Below, one piece after another: positions 38,822 to 47,672 of a stretch of 64,000 nucleotides of DNA (the stretch's first letter is position 1; each line of letters begins with the position of its first letter). The position numbers were made by a program, and so were the translations under genes. The notes under the pieces were generated by a model. That model did not search any database. It had not been told where the DNA came from and worked only from the letters and a program-made list of their open reading frames with translations. Origin of the DNA: Streptomyces rishiriensis (lineage in GTDB: Bacteria > Actinomycetota > Actinomycetes > Streptomycetales > Streptomycetaceae); contig NZ_BEWA01000002.1 of NCBI RefSeq assembly GCF_003112535.1, positions 186,001 to 250,000 of the forward strand, read 5' to 3'.

Positions 38822-39187
38822 TCAGGCGCGGTCCGTCAGCTCCTCCGCGAACACCTGCGACAGGGGCTGCGGTCCCACGTACTGCTGGCAGTTGCACTGC
38901 CCGGCCTCGAAACGCAGCGGCTTCTTGTTCTCGTCCCAGGCCGTCGGCAGCTCGACGCGTTCATGGCACCGGCCCTGTTTGTCGTGCTTGGCGAGATGGT
39001 GCGTGCAACCGCACACGGGTTCCGGCGGCTTGTGCGCCGCTTCGACGGCCAGGCGCTCCTGCTTCGCCGCCTCCAGCAACTGCAGCTTGCGTTCATGCCG
39101 ATTGCGCAGCGCGGTGCGGACGTTGTCGGCCACCCACGCGAAACCACCCGTCCAGAAGACGATGAGAACCCACCAGAACCAGTCCAC
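38822..39187 (-). CDS. Small membrane protein with a Cys/His cluster
   Basis: A 121-residue protein with a GTG start (VDWFWWVLIVFWTGGFAWV) that puts a membrane helix at residues 2-18. A charged helix (RHERKLQLLEAAKQERLAVEAA) and then CGCTHHLAKHDKQGRCHE and CNCQQY follow. The spacing of these Cys and His residues suggests a metal site on the cytoplasmic side. No family name is recognised. It stands alone; the frame is open further upstream but without a good ribosome site. Confidence 0.7.
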   Translation of the reverse strand: MDWFWWVLIVFWTGGFAWVADNVRTALRNRHERKLQLLEAAKQERLAVEAAHKPPEPVCGCTHHLAKHDKQGRCHERVELPTAWDENKKPLRFEAGQCNCQQYVGPQPLSQVFAEELTDRA

Positions 39188-39428
39188 CGACCGCCCCTTC
39201 CCCGTATCCTGCCGCAGGCCGGCCCAGAGCCGGACCAACCGTCCCAGGTCTCCGAATCATCGGCGGCGCGGACGCCGGCGGCACTCGGCACAGGCCCGCC
39301 TCGCCCCGCACAGCCGCTCCTCGCCCCGCACAGCCCGGGCCGCGCCGCGCCGCGCCGGGTCACGTGCGCGCTTCCCCCCGCTCACCCCTCACCGACGTCC
39401 GGGCCCGGCCCGGCGCGACGAGGCCGCC

Positions 39429-39623
39429 TCAGAAGCTGATCGAGTTGATCGTGTCGGCGAGGGAGTTGAGGAAACGGTTGATCGACGGGGCCATGCCGGT
39501 CGAGGCGAGGAAGAAGCCGAACAGGATGGCGACGATGGCCGGGCCCGCCTTGATCGATCCCCCTCGAATCAACACGACCAGGATGATCGCCAAAAGCAGC
39601 ACCACTGACAGTGAAATGGCCAC
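39429..39623 (-). CDS. Very small two-helix membrane protein
   Basis: A 64-residue protein with two hydrophobic helices (LSVVLLLAIILVVLIRGG and AGPAIVAILFGFFLAST) joined by a short basic turn, and a polar end (SINRFLNSLADTINSISF). This compact pattern recurs in Streptomyces, but the function is unknown. Codon use is normal for the window. Confidence 0.65.
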   Translation of the reverse strand: MAISLSVVLLLAIILVVLIRGGSIKAGPAIVAILFGFFLASTGMAPSINRFLNSLADTINSISF

Positions 39624-40012
39624 AACTGATCACACGCCCTCGGTCGGTCCGCACTCCCGAGACCATCGTGCCACCAACCCGGCCTCCCTATGCGGCCCGT
39701 GACGCATCATCGCGCGGCGGCCCGCGGCCCCGGGTGCACCGCACGGCAATTCGAGGCCCCGTCCGCACGGGAATCGGGGCGGTTGGTTTCCCCATCCACA
39801 CATCGTGCGCGCAGGTAATTCGAATAATGATCGTTGTCGCATCAACTACGGCTCCACAAGCGGCGTTATGCGACTTTTCATCGGGATGAATCGTGACATC
39901 ACGGTCGGTCAGAGGTTACCGTCGCCGATCGATTGCGCTTCCGTGAGGTGAATAACAAGGAATGACCTGGGGTGTTTTACGAATACGCGGGCACGAGGCT
40001 AGGGTGCATCGA
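39624..40012. other. Intergenic region upstream of the acyltransferase
   Basis: The first 150 bp are GC-rich and featureless. From about 39810 the DNA is unusually A/T-rich for this genome. It holds an inverted repeat GTCGCAT (39836-39842) and ATGCGAC (39868-39874), and TAGGGT at 40000-40005, a -10-like element 7 nt before the ATG at 40013. This is probably the promoter region of the acyltransferase. Confidence 0.5.
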
Positions 40013-41320
40013 ATGTTCCACGCCGCCTCGTCTCTCGTTCCGAGCTCTCGCTCGCCCCAGAACCAGAACGATCAGCACAACGGTCGACAGGACGATCGCC
40101 ACGACCGGTCCCCCGGCCGGTCCGGCGCCGACCGCCCCGGGGACAGATCCGCGGAGCGGCCGGCCCCACGGCACGGCGCGCAGCGCGACGCGTTCTTCGA
40201 CAACGCCAAGTACCTGGCGATCGTGCTGGTGGCGCTGGGCCACGCCTGGGAGCCCCTCAAGGGCGACAGCCGGGTGCTGCAGGCGGCGTACATGTTCGTG
40301 TACACGTTCCACATGCCGGCGTTCATCGTCATCTCCGGGTACTTCTCGCGCAGCTTCGACGGGAGCCCCGGCCGGCTGAAGCGGCTGATCACGGGCGTCG
40401 CGGTGCCGTACGTCGTCTTCGAGACCGCCTACCCGGTCTTCCGCCGCTACGTCGATCACCTCCCCACCCAGGACATCAGCCTTCTCGACCCCTGGTACCT
40501 GACCTGGTTCCTGTGCGCGCTGTTCATCTGGCGGCTCACCACCCCCGTCTGGAAGCTCGTCCGCCATCCGCTGCCGCTCGCGCTGGGCGTCGCCATGCTG
40601 GCGTCCGTCACCCCGGCCATCGGCGACGACCTCGACCTGCAGCGGGTGCTGCAGTTCCTGCCGTTCTTCGTGCTGGGCCTGTGCCTGGAGCCCCGCCACT
40701 TCCGGCTGGTGCGCCGGCGCTCGGTGCGGATCGCGGCCGTGCCGGTGTTCGCCCTGGCGCTGGCCTTCTCCTGGTGGGCGGTGCCCCGGATGAACGGCGG
40801 CTGGCTCTACCACCGCGACTCCGCGCAGGAGTTGGGCGCTCCCTGGTGGGCCGGGCCTGTCATGCAGCTCGCGCTGTTCGGCTGCTCGCTGCTGCTGACG
40901 GTCTGCTTCTTCTCCTGGGTGCCGGGCCGCAGGACGTGGTTCACCGCGCTGGGCGCGGGCACGCTGTACGGCTATCTGCTGCACGGCTTCCTGATCAAGG
41001 GCGCTGATTACCGCGGCTTGTTCGACCAGCACGCGCTGCACCGGCCGCTCGGCGTGATGGCCGTCAGCCTCGCTGTGGCCGTGGCCGTCACCCTGCTGTG
41101 CACCCCGCCCGTACGGCGGGTCTTCCGGTTCGTGATCGAGCCGAAGATGGCGTGGGCCTTCAAGCCGGACGCCGCCGAACTCGCCCGTGAACGCGCCCGG
41201 CAGCAGCCGGGCCGGGAACCACAGGAGCAGGGGCAGGAGCAGGGGCACGGGCCGGGGCACGGGGCGAACCAGGGAGCGGAGTCGGAGCGGCGCGAGCGGG
41301 TCGGGGTTCAGGAACGCTGA
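40013..41320 (+). CDS. Acyltransferase family 3 integral membrane protein
   Basis: A 435-residue protein with an N-terminal polar region (about 55 residues) and about ten membrane helices. The motif RDAFFDNAKYLAIVLVALGHAWEPL contains the conserved His of the acyltransferase-3 family, and FHMPAFIVISGYFSRS follows, as in sugar O-acetyl/acyl transferases such as fucose acetylase. The C-terminus is a Gln/Gly/Glu-rich tail. The ATG at 40013 is preferred because TAGGGT precedes it; an ATG at 39962 in the same frame is possible. It converges with the HD gene and overlaps it by 13 bp. Confidence 0.82.
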   Translation: MFHAASSLVPSSRSPQNQNDQHNGRQDDRHDRSPGRSGADRPGDRSAERPAPRHGAQRDAFFDNAKYLAIVLVALGHAWEPLKGDSRVLQAAYMFVYTFHMPAFIVISGYFSRSFDGSPGRLKRLITGVAVPYVVFETAYPVFRRYVDHLPTQDISLLDPWYLTWFLCALFIWRLTTPVWKLVRHPLPLALGVAMLASVTPAIGDDLDLQRVLQFLPFFVLGLCLEPRHFRLVRRRSVRIAAVPVFALALAFSWWAVPRMNGGWLYHRDSAQELGAPWWAGPVMQLALFGCSLLLTVCFFSWVPGRRTWFTALGAGTLYGYLLHGFLIKGADYRGLFDQHALHRPLGVMAVSLAVAVAVTLLCTPPVRRVFRFVIEPKMAWAFKPDAAELARERARQQPGREPQEQGQEQGHGPGHGANQGAESERRERVGVQER

Positions 41321-41757
41321 TCCGTGAGGCCGAGCAGTGCGCGCATCCGTGCGTACTTCTCCGTCAGCCGGGTGCGGGTGGGACCGTCCAGGACCGCCAG
41401 GCGCGCCGGGTCGGCGTTGTGGGCCAGGTCCGCCTCCTTCACCAGCAGCGCGCCCGGCGTGGCCAGGATGCGCCCCGCGTACGCCTCCGGCGTCTCCCCG
41501 GCCCGCTTGGTGACCGCCAGGACGACCGCCTTCGTGCGGTCGCTCAGTTCGGCTGCCGCCAGCCAGGCCTCGGACAGGGCGTCGTCCTCGACGGCGTCGT
41601 GCAGCCAGGCGGCCGCGATCAGGTCGGCGTCCCCGCCCCGCGCGCGGACGCCCTCCGCGACCGCCCGGAGGTGCTCGGCATAGGGCCGGCCCGCCTTGTC
41701 GGTCTGTCCCGCGTGCGCGGTACGGGCCAGGGTCTCGATCTCGGGCAGCGTGAGCAT
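41308..41757 (-). CDS. HD-domain phosphohydrolase
   Basis: A 149-residue protein. ARTAHAGQTDKAGRPYAEHLRAVAEG and AAWLHDAVEDD (His-Asp metal pair near residue 52) are the RelA/SpoT-type HD hydrolase core, as in small MESH1-like alarmone hydrolases. KEADLAHNADPARL carries the distal Asp. There is no synthetase domain. Hydrolysis of (p)ppGpp or another nucleotide is likely; the substrate is inference. Confidence 0.8.
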   Translation of the reverse strand: MLTLPEIETLARTAHAGQTDKAGRPYAEHLRAVAEGVRARGGDADLIAAAWLHDAVEDDALSEAWLAAAELSDRTKAVVLAVTKRAGETPEAYAGRILATPGALLVKEADLAHNADPARLAVLDGPTRTRLTEKYARMRALLGLTDQRS

Positions 41758-41800
41758 GACGGGGTCCCCTCGGTCAGGGCTCGGGCCGGATCGGCCGGGC

Positions 41801-42985
41801 TCAGGACAGCGCCGCCGACATGGACGTCGGGCCCTCGCGGCAGATCAGCAGCAGGGCCCGGTCGTCGTTGACGTCCTTCGCCACGGCCTCGATGAGGTGC
41901 CAGGCGGCGCCCTGGAAGCCGCCGGCCACGTAGCGGTCGGCCTCGCCGGTGAGACGGTCGATGCCCTCGACGATGTCCCGGTCGGACGTCTCCACCAGGC
42001 CGTCGGTGAAGAGCATCAGCACGTCGCCGGGGCGCAGCGAGCCCTTCACCGGGTCGAACTGGGCGCCGTCGTACACCCCGAGCAGGGGGCCTTCGGCGGC
42101 CTTCTCCTCCCAGCGGCCGCTGCCCGCGCTGAGCTGGAGGCCCGGCGGGTGCCCGGCCGAGTAGAGCTCGTAGTCGCCGGAGTCGAGGTCGAGGACGAGG
42201 TGGATGGAGGTGGCGAAGCCCTCGTCCCAGTCCTGCCGGAGCAGGTAGCCGTTGGCGGCCGGGAGGAAGGCGTGCGGGGGCAGCGAGCCGAGCAGACCGC
42301 CGAAGGCGCCCGACAGCAGGAGCGCTCGCGAGCCGGCGTCCATGCCCTTGCCGGAGACGTCGGTGAGGACGACCTCCATGGTGCGGCCGCCGTTCGTGCG
42401 GGCCGCGACGACGAAGTCACCGGAGAACGACTGGCCTCCCGCCGGCCTCAGCGCCATCTCGCGGTGCCAGCCGTGCGGCAGGCTCGGCAGCTTGCTCTGC
42501 ACGCGGATGCGTTCGCGCAGGTCGAAGAGCATGGTGCCGCCGCGCCGCCAGGGCACGCCGACCCGGCTGCGGAACTGGGCGATGAGGAGGCCGAAGAAAC
42601 CGCATGCGGCCACCACGAGCACCACGCCGGGTGTGACCCGGGACGGGCCCTCGGTGTAGGGGCCCAGTCGCACCGACTCCACGATGAGCGCGGTGGCCGC
42701 CGCCGCGTACAGGCCGAGCAGGCTCGACGGGCGCAGCAGCAGTCCGCCGGCGACGATCGGCAGGACGAGGGCGGCCGGGGAGCACCACACCGAGTTGGCG
42801 AGCGTCGTGAGAGCGATCAGCGGCACGGTGAGCAGCAGGAAGGCCAGCGCGATCCAGTCCGAGCCGTCGCCGCGGAAGTAGTCCACGGCGCTTCTGCGCA
42901 CGCCGGTGCGGACCCGGTGCCACAAGTGCTTCATCCGGGCCGTCAACGTCTCGGCTTCCGCGCGCCGCTGTCGTCCTGCTGCCAT
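41801..42985 (-). CDS. Membrane-bound SpoIIE/PP2C-type serine phosphatase
   Basis: A 394-residue protein. Residues 45-140 hold four membrane helices (WIALAFLLLTVPLIALTTLA, ALVLPIVAGGLLL, VVLVVAACGFFGLLIA). The C-terminal PP2C domain (about 165-390) has GDFVVAARTNGGRTMEVVLTDVSGKGMDAG with the metal Asp residues, SAGHPPGLQL, and VLMLFTDGLVETSD. Such enzymes dephosphorylate anti-anti-sigma factors in partner-switching systems or cell-wall regulators. No partner gene is adjacent. It is divergent from the Eis-like gene. Confidence 0.87.
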   Translation of the reverse strand: MAAGRQRRAEAETLTARMKHLWHRVRTGVRRSAVDYFRGDGSDWIALAFLLLTVPLIALTTLANSVWCSPAALVLPIVAGGLLLRPSSLLGLYAAAATALIVESVRLGPYTEGPSRVTPGVVLVVAACGFFGLLIAQFRSRVGVPWRRGGTMLFDLRERIRVQSKLPSLPHGWHREMALRPAGGQSFSGDFVVAARTNGGRTMEVVLTDVSGKGMDAGSRALLLSGAFGGLLGSLPPHAFLPAANGYLLRQDWDEGFATSIHLVLDLDSGDYELYSAGHPPGLQLSAGSGRWEEKAAEGPLLGVYDGAQFDPVKGSLRPGDVLMLFTDGLVETSDRDIVEGIDRLTGEADRYVAGGFQGAAWHLIEAVAKDVNDDRALLLICREGPTSMSAALS

Positions 42986-43148
42986 TAGTTCGGGACCCTA
43001 TCCATCGAACCCGTCGCTTGGCACGGGAGGTCCCACTTGTCCCCCCTCCGAGGCTCAACTTCACAGTGAACTTCACGGAAAGCGCTCGCGCCGCCAGGTG
43101 GGCGAAATTCCCTGGCTCGTCCCGCATCGGGCTGCTAGGCATGAGCCC

Positions 43149-44390
43149 ATGACGAGCGAGGCGGCAGGGCGGATGCGGGGCCTGCGACGGGATGAATGGG
43201 ACGAGTGGTACGACGCTCTCGTTCGGGCCTTCGGCGGCGTCGGAGAACCGGCCGAGGAACGGGAGCTTTTCAGGGAGCTCACCCCGTATGAACGATCCCT
43301 GGGCGTGTGGGACGGCGACGCGTGCGTGGGGACGGCCGGGGCGTACGACTTCCGGCTGACCGTGCCGGGCGGGGCCGCGGTGCCGACGGCGGGCGTGACG
43401 ATGGTCTCGGTGAGCGCGACGCACCGGCGGCGCGGGGTGCTGACGTCGATGATGCGGCGGCTGCTGGACGACGTGCGGGCGTGGGGCGAGCCGCTGGCGG
43501 CGCTCACCGCGTCCGAGCCGGCGATCTACGGCCGGTTCGGGTACGCCACGGCGACCTTCGCACTGAACGCCGAGATCGACACCGGCCGGGTGCGGCTGTC
43601 CGTCCCGGCCGGCACGGACGACGTACGGGTGCGGTACGCCGACCCCGGCGCCGCGCTCACGGCATGCGAGGGCGTGTACGCGCGGACCGTGCCCGGCCGG
43701 CCCGGGATGCTGGCGCGGCGGCCCGGCTGGGAGCGGCTGGGGCTGCTCGACCCGGAGAGCGAGCGGGGCGGGGCGTCGCCGCTCCAGTGCGTGCTCGCCG
43801 AGCGCGACGGCGAGGTCACCGGGTACGCGCGCTTCCGGGTGCTGCCGCGGTGGACGGACAGCGGGCACGACGGGCAGGTGCAGCTGCAGGATCTGGCCGG
43901 GGTGGACGCCCTGTCCCGGGCGGCGCTGTGGCGGTTCCTGTTCGGGATCGACCTCACCGCCTCGCTGAAACTGCGGGGGCGGCCGGTGGACGAGGCGTGG
44001 CAGCATCTCGTCTCCGACATCCGGCGGTGCGAACTGCGGGTGCAGGACTCGCTGTACGTCCGGCTGGTGGACGTCGGCGCGGCGCTGGAGGCGCGCACCT
44101 ATCAGACGCCGGTGGACGTGGTGCTGGAGGTGGAGGACGCCTTCTGCCCCTGGAACGCGGGGCGTTGGCGGCTGAGCGGGGACGCCAAGGGCGCGGTCTG
44201 CGCGCCGACCGCGGACTCGCCCGATCTCGCGCTTTCGGTGCGGGAGTTGGGGGCGGCGTACCTCGGCGGGGTGAGCCTGGCCTCGCTGGCGGGGGCCGGC
44301 CGGGTGCGCGAGCTGCGGCAGGGCGCGCTGGCGGAAGCGGCGGTGGCGTTCGGGTCGGTGTCCGCGCCCTGGCTGCCCCACGGGTTCTAG
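43149..44390 (+). CDS. Eis-like GNAT N-acetyltransferase
   Basis: A 413-residue protein. An N-terminal GNAT domain with the acetyl-CoA loop VSVSATHRRRGVLTSMM near residue 83 is followed by a second GNAT-like domain (about 175-300) and a C-terminal sterol-carrier-like fold with SVRELGAAYLGGVSLASLAGAGRV. It ends in Phe, the terminal carboxylate that serves as catalytic base in Eis. Eis proteins acetylate amines, including several positions of aminoglycosides. The physiological substrate here is unknown. The ATG at 43149 is followed by TSEAAGRMRGLRRDEWDEW. Confidence 0.85.
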   Translation: MTSEAAGRMRGLRRDEWDEWYDALVRAFGGVGEPAEERELFRELTPYERSLGVWDGDACVGTAGAYDFRLTVPGGAAVPTAGVTMVSVSATHRRRGVLTSMMRRLLDDVRAWGEPLAALTASEPAIYGRFGYATATFALNAEIDTGRVRLSVPAGTDDVRVRYADPGAALTACEGVYARTVPGRPGMLARRPGWERLGLLDPESERGGASPLQCVLAERDGEVTGYARFRVLPRWTDSGHDGQVQLQDLAGVDALSRAALWRFLFGIDLTASLKLRGRPVDEAWQHLVSDIRRCELRVQDSLYVRLVDVGAALEARTYQTPVDVVLEVEDAFCPWNAGRWRLSGDAKGAVCAPTADSPDLALSVRELGAAYLGGVSLASLAGAGRVRELRQGALAEAAVAFGSVSAPWLPHGF

Positions 44391-44417
44391 CGGCGCTTCC
44401 CGGGGCCCGGCCGGGGG

Positions 44418-45224
44418 TCAGTTCTTCTGGCAGGTGGGGCACCAGAAGAGGTTGCGGGCGACCAGGTCGGCGGTGCGGACGGCGTCGCCGCAGAGGTGGC
44501 AGGGCTGGTGGGTGCGGCGGTAGACGTACACCTCGCCGCCGTGGTCGTCGACGCGGGGCGCGCGGCCCATCGCCTCCGGGGTGTGCTGGGGGCGGACCGT
44601 GTCGATGCGGTTGTGGCGGACGCCGTCGCGCATGAGGGCGACGAGGTCGCTCCAGATCGCGTCCCATTCGCCGGGCGTGACGGTCCGGCCCGCCCGGTAG
44701 GGGTCGATGCCGTGCCGGAAGAGGACCTCGGCGCGGTAGACGTTTCCCACGCCCGCGATGACCTTCTGGTCCATGAGGAGCGCGGCGATCGTCGTACGGC
44801 TGCGGGACACGCGGGCGTAGGCGAGTCGCGGATCGGCGTCGGCGCGCAGCGGGTCCGGGCCGAGGCGGGCGTGCACGGCCTGCTTCTCGACGTCCGTGAT
44901 CAGGGCGCAGGTGGTGGGGCCCCGGAGGTCCACGTAGGAAGTGGGGTCGGCCAGGCGGAGGCGGACCGTGTCGGTGGGCGGGGGCGCGGGGGCGTCGCCG
45001 AAGGCGACCTTGCCGAAGAGGCCGAGGTGGATGTGGATCCACCGTTCGCCGCCGAAGCCGAGGAAGAGGTGTTTGCCGTGCGCCTCGGTGCGGGTGAGCG
45101 GGCCGCCGGTGAGGAGGGCGGCGGCGTCGGCGAACTTGCCCTGGGGGCTGGTCACCTGGAGGGGGCGGCCGGCGAAACGGGCGTAGTCCTGTGCCAGCCG
45201 GTGGATGGTGTGCCCTTCTGGCAC
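44418..45224 (-). CDS. nei: Fpg/Nei-family DNA glycosylase/AP lyase
   Basis: A 268-residue protein with a GTG start giving PEGHTIHRLA, so that after Met removal Pro is the nucleophile and Glu the acid, as in endonuclease VIII. The helix-two-turn-helix is VIAGVGNVYRAEVLFRHGIDPYRAG near residue 165. The C-terminal zinc finger has CHLC near 238 and CPTC near 262. It excises oxidised pyrimidines. Whether it corresponds to Nei1 or Nei2 of mycobacteria is not settled here. Confidence 0.9.
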   Translation of the reverse strand: MPEGHTIHRLAQDYARFAGRPLQVTSPQGKFADAAALLTGGPLTRTEAHGKHLFLGFGGERWIHIHLGLFGKVAFGDAPAPPPTDTVRLRLADPTSYVDLRGPTTCALITDVEKQAVHARLGPDPLRADADPRLAYARVSRSRTTIAALLMDQKVIAGVGNVYRAEVLFRHGIDPYRAGRTVTPGEWDAIWSDLVALMRDGVRHNRIDTVRPQHTPEAMGRAPRVDDHGGEVYVYRRTHQPCHLCGDAVRTADLVARNLFWCPTCQKN

Positions 45225-45332
45225 CGGCGCGTTCCTTTCCTCACCGCCCGCTCGCCCGATCCGGTCGGGCGGGGCGGTCCCGCGTCCGGGCACCGGCCGG
45301 CCGCGCGGGGCGGCCGGGGCTCCGGTGCCGGG

Positions 45333-45818
45333 TTACTGCTGGGGGTGGTGGGCGGGGATCTCGGGGAGGTCGCCCGTGGTCTCGTACGCCGAGAGCATGT
45401 CGATGCGGCGGATGTGCCGCTCGTCCTCGGAGAACGGGGTGGCCAGGAACGTCTCGACGAACTTGGTCGCCTCGTCCTGGGTGTGCATGCGGGAGCCGAC
45501 CGCGACGACGTTGGCGTTGTTGTGCTGGCGGCCGAGGGACGCGGTCTCCTCGCTCCAGGCGAGGGCGGCACGGACGCCCTTCACCTTGTTCGCCGCGATC
45601 TGCTCACCGTTGCCGGAGCCGCCGATGACGATGCCGAGGGCCCCGGGGTCCGCGGCCGTCCGCTCCGCGGCGCGGAGGCAGAACGGGGGGTAGTCGTCCT
45701 GTGCGTCGTAGATGTGCGGCCCGCAGTCGACCGGGTCGTGGCCCGCCGCCCTGAGCCATTCGACGAGGTGATTCTTGAGTTCGAAGCCGGCATGGTCCGA
45801 GCCGAGATACACGCGCAT
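45333..45818 (-). CDS. rpiB: Ribose-5-phosphate isomerase B
   Basis: A 161-residue protein that interconverts ribose 5-phosphate and ribulose 5-phosphate. It has LGSDHAGFELK near residue 5, IGGSGNGEQIAANKVKGVRAALAW near 65 and NNANVVAVGSRM near 100, all RpiB signatures. As in mycobacteria, the base in the GGSGNGE region appears to be Glu/Ser-based, with no Cys there. It lies 108 nt upstream of nei on the same strand. Confidence 0.93.
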   Translation of the reverse strand: MRVYLGSDHAGFELKNHLVEWLRAAGHDPVDCGPHIYDAQDDYPPFCLRAAERTAADPGALGIVIGGSGNGEQIAANKVKGVRAALAWSEETASLGRQHNNANVVAVGSRMHTQDEATKFVETFLATPFSEDERHIRRIDMLSAYETTGDLPEIPAHHPQQ

Positions 45819-45891
45819 GGGATGAGTGTGACACGCGCGGCGCGGGGTAGCAGCGCCGGGTGCCGCGTCCGCGAAGCCTGCACAACTCCAT

Positions 45892-45937
45892 GGAACCTCA
45901 GGGAAACCTCAAGTAACGATTCTGAATCAGAGGTTCC
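45892..45937. promoter_or_regulatory. Dyad GGAACCTC / GAGGTTCC upstream of an amino-acid permease
   Basis: Inverted 8-bp arms at 45892-45899 and 45930-45937 flank an A/T-rich centre with the palindrome GATTCTGAATC and a further GAAACCTC half-copy. It is in the promoter zone between rpiB and the permease and could be an operator. Confidence 0.35.
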
Positions 45938-46031
45938 CGAATTCATTCGCCTCGGATTCACTGGACCGGCTCGTAAGCCCCCACGCACGACGCACCAGAT
46001 TCCCCACGCGGCGCAAAGGAAGACCCTCCCC

Positions 46032-47540
46032 ATGACTTCGCAGCCGACCCTCTCCAAGGCCGAGCACGGCCCTGGAGCCCCCGGAGAAAACGGTTCCGGG
46101 CTTCAGGCAGGTCTCAAGAACCGGCATCTGTCGATGATCGCCATCGGCGGTGTCATCGGCGCGGGACTGTTCGTCGGATCCAGCTCCGGCATCGCCACCG
46201 CCGGACCGGGCATTCTGCTGTCCTACGCTCTCGTCGGCACGCTCGTGGTGCTGGTGATGCGCATGCTCGGGGAGATGTCCGCGGCCAATCCGACCTCCGG
46301 CTCGTTCTCCGCACACGCCGACCGGGCGCTCGGACGCTGGGCCGGGTTCTCCATCGGCTGGCTGTACTGGTTCTTCTGGGTCGTCGTGCTCGCGGTGGAG
46401 GCCACCGCCGGGGCCAAGATCCTCGAAGGGTGGATGCCCGCCGTACCGCAGTGGGGCTGGGCCCTCATCGTGATGGTGGTGCTGACGGCCACCAACCTCG
46501 TCTCCGTCGGCTCCTACGGCGAGTTCGAGTTCTGGTTCGCGGGCATCAAGGTCGTCGCCATCGGCGCGTTCATCGTCGTGGGCGGCCTCGCGGTCTTCGG
46601 CGTGCTGCCCGGCGTCCACAGCGACAAGGCGGGCCTGAGCAACCTCACCGGCCACGGCGGCTTCCTGCCCCACGGTCCCGGCGCCATTCTCACCGGCGTG
46701 CTGCTCGTCGTCTTCTCCTTCATGGGCAGCGAGATCGCGACGCTGGCGGCCGGCGAGTCGGAGAACCCGCAGCGGGCCGTAACCAAGTCGACCAACAGCA
46801 TCATCTGGCGGATCGGCGTCTTCTACCTCGGCTCGATCTTCATCGTCGTCACCCTGCTGCCCTGGAACGACCCGTCCATCAAGGACCAGGGCTCCTACGT
46901 CGCCGCCCTGGACTCCCTGGGCATCGCGCACGCCGGTCAGATCATGAACTTCATCGTCCTGACGTCGGTGCTGTCCTGCCTCAACTCCGGGCTCTACACG
47001 GCCTCCCGCATGGCCTTCTCGCTCGGTGAGCGGGGCGACGCGCCGAAGGTCTTCGCCCGGACGACGAACCGGGGCGTCCCCCTCGCGGCGATCGTCTCCT
47101 CCGTGGTCTTCGGGTTCGTCGCCGTCTTCTTCAACTACCGGTTCCCCGACTCCGTCTTCCTCTTCCTCGTGAACTCCAGCGGGGCCGTGGCCCTGTTCGT
47201 CTGGCTGGTGATCTGCTTCTCTCAGCTGCGGATGCGGAAGATCATCCAGGCCGAGGCGCCGGAGAAGCTGGTCGTCAAGATGTGGCTGTACCCGTATCTG
47301 ACGTGGGCGACCGCCGCGCTGATCGTCTTCGTCCTCGGTTACATGCTGACCGACACCGAGGGCGAGAGCAGCGGGCGGACGACCGTGCTGCTGTCGCTCC
47401 TCGTCGCGGCGGTCGTGGTCGCCATCGCCTTCGTACGGCAGCGGGGCTCCGGCCGCCAGGGCCGGCCGGACTCCGTCGCCACGACGGCCGGGGCCGGACC
47501 CGAGGCGCGGGCGGAGACGGAGACGGAGACCAAGGTCTGA
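46032..47540 (+). CDS. Amino-acid permease (APC superfamily, GabP/AnsP-like)
   Basis: A 502-residue protein with twelve membrane helices. The signature LSMIAIGGVIGAGLFVGSSSGIATAGPG near residue 35 lies at helix 1 with the unwound GxG substrate site. LGEMSAANPTSGSFSAHADRALG follows, and FSFMGSEIATLAAGESENP lies in helix 6. It imports amino acids or GABA with protons. A tail of about 45 Gly/Arg/Glu-rich residues ends it. A related permease is at 58521. Confidence 0.88.
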   Translation: MTSQPTLSKAEHGPGAPGENGSGLQAGLKNRHLSMIAIGGVIGAGLFVGSSSGIATAGPGILLSYALVGTLVVLVMRMLGEMSAANPTSGSFSAHADRALGRWAGFSIGWLYWFFWVVVLAVEATAGAKILEGWMPAVPQWGWALIVMVVLTATNLVSVGSYGEFEFWFAGIKVVAIGAFIVVGGLAVFGVLPGVHSDKAGLSNLTGHGGFLPHGPGAILTGVLLVVFSFMGSEIATLAAGESENPQRAVTKSTNSIIWRIGVFYLGSIFIVVTLLPWNDPSIKDQGSYVAALDSLGIAHAGQIMNFIVLTSVLSCLNSGLYTASRMAFSLGERGDAPKVFARTTNRGVPLAAIVSSVVFGFVAVFFNYRFPDSVFLFLVNSSGAVALFVWLVICFSQLRMRKIIQAEAPEKLVVKMWLYPYLTWATAALIVFVLGYMLTDTEGESSGRTTVLLSLLVAAVVVAIAFVRQRGSGRQGRPDSVATTAGAGPEARAETETETKV

Positions 47541-47672
47541 GTCCGAGCCCGGGTTCGGGCGACTGACGCAGGGGAGGAGGTCCGCTTCGGCGAGCCTCCT
47601 CCCCTGCTGTTCTCTTCCCCTGCCGTTCTCTTCCCCTGCGTCGTCGGCTGTTCCGCCGCCGTCGGCGTCGGC

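Noticed and set aside
46223..46931. Minus-strand frames inside the amino-acid permease
   Set aside because: They are shadows of the permease gene, with no start signals or domains.
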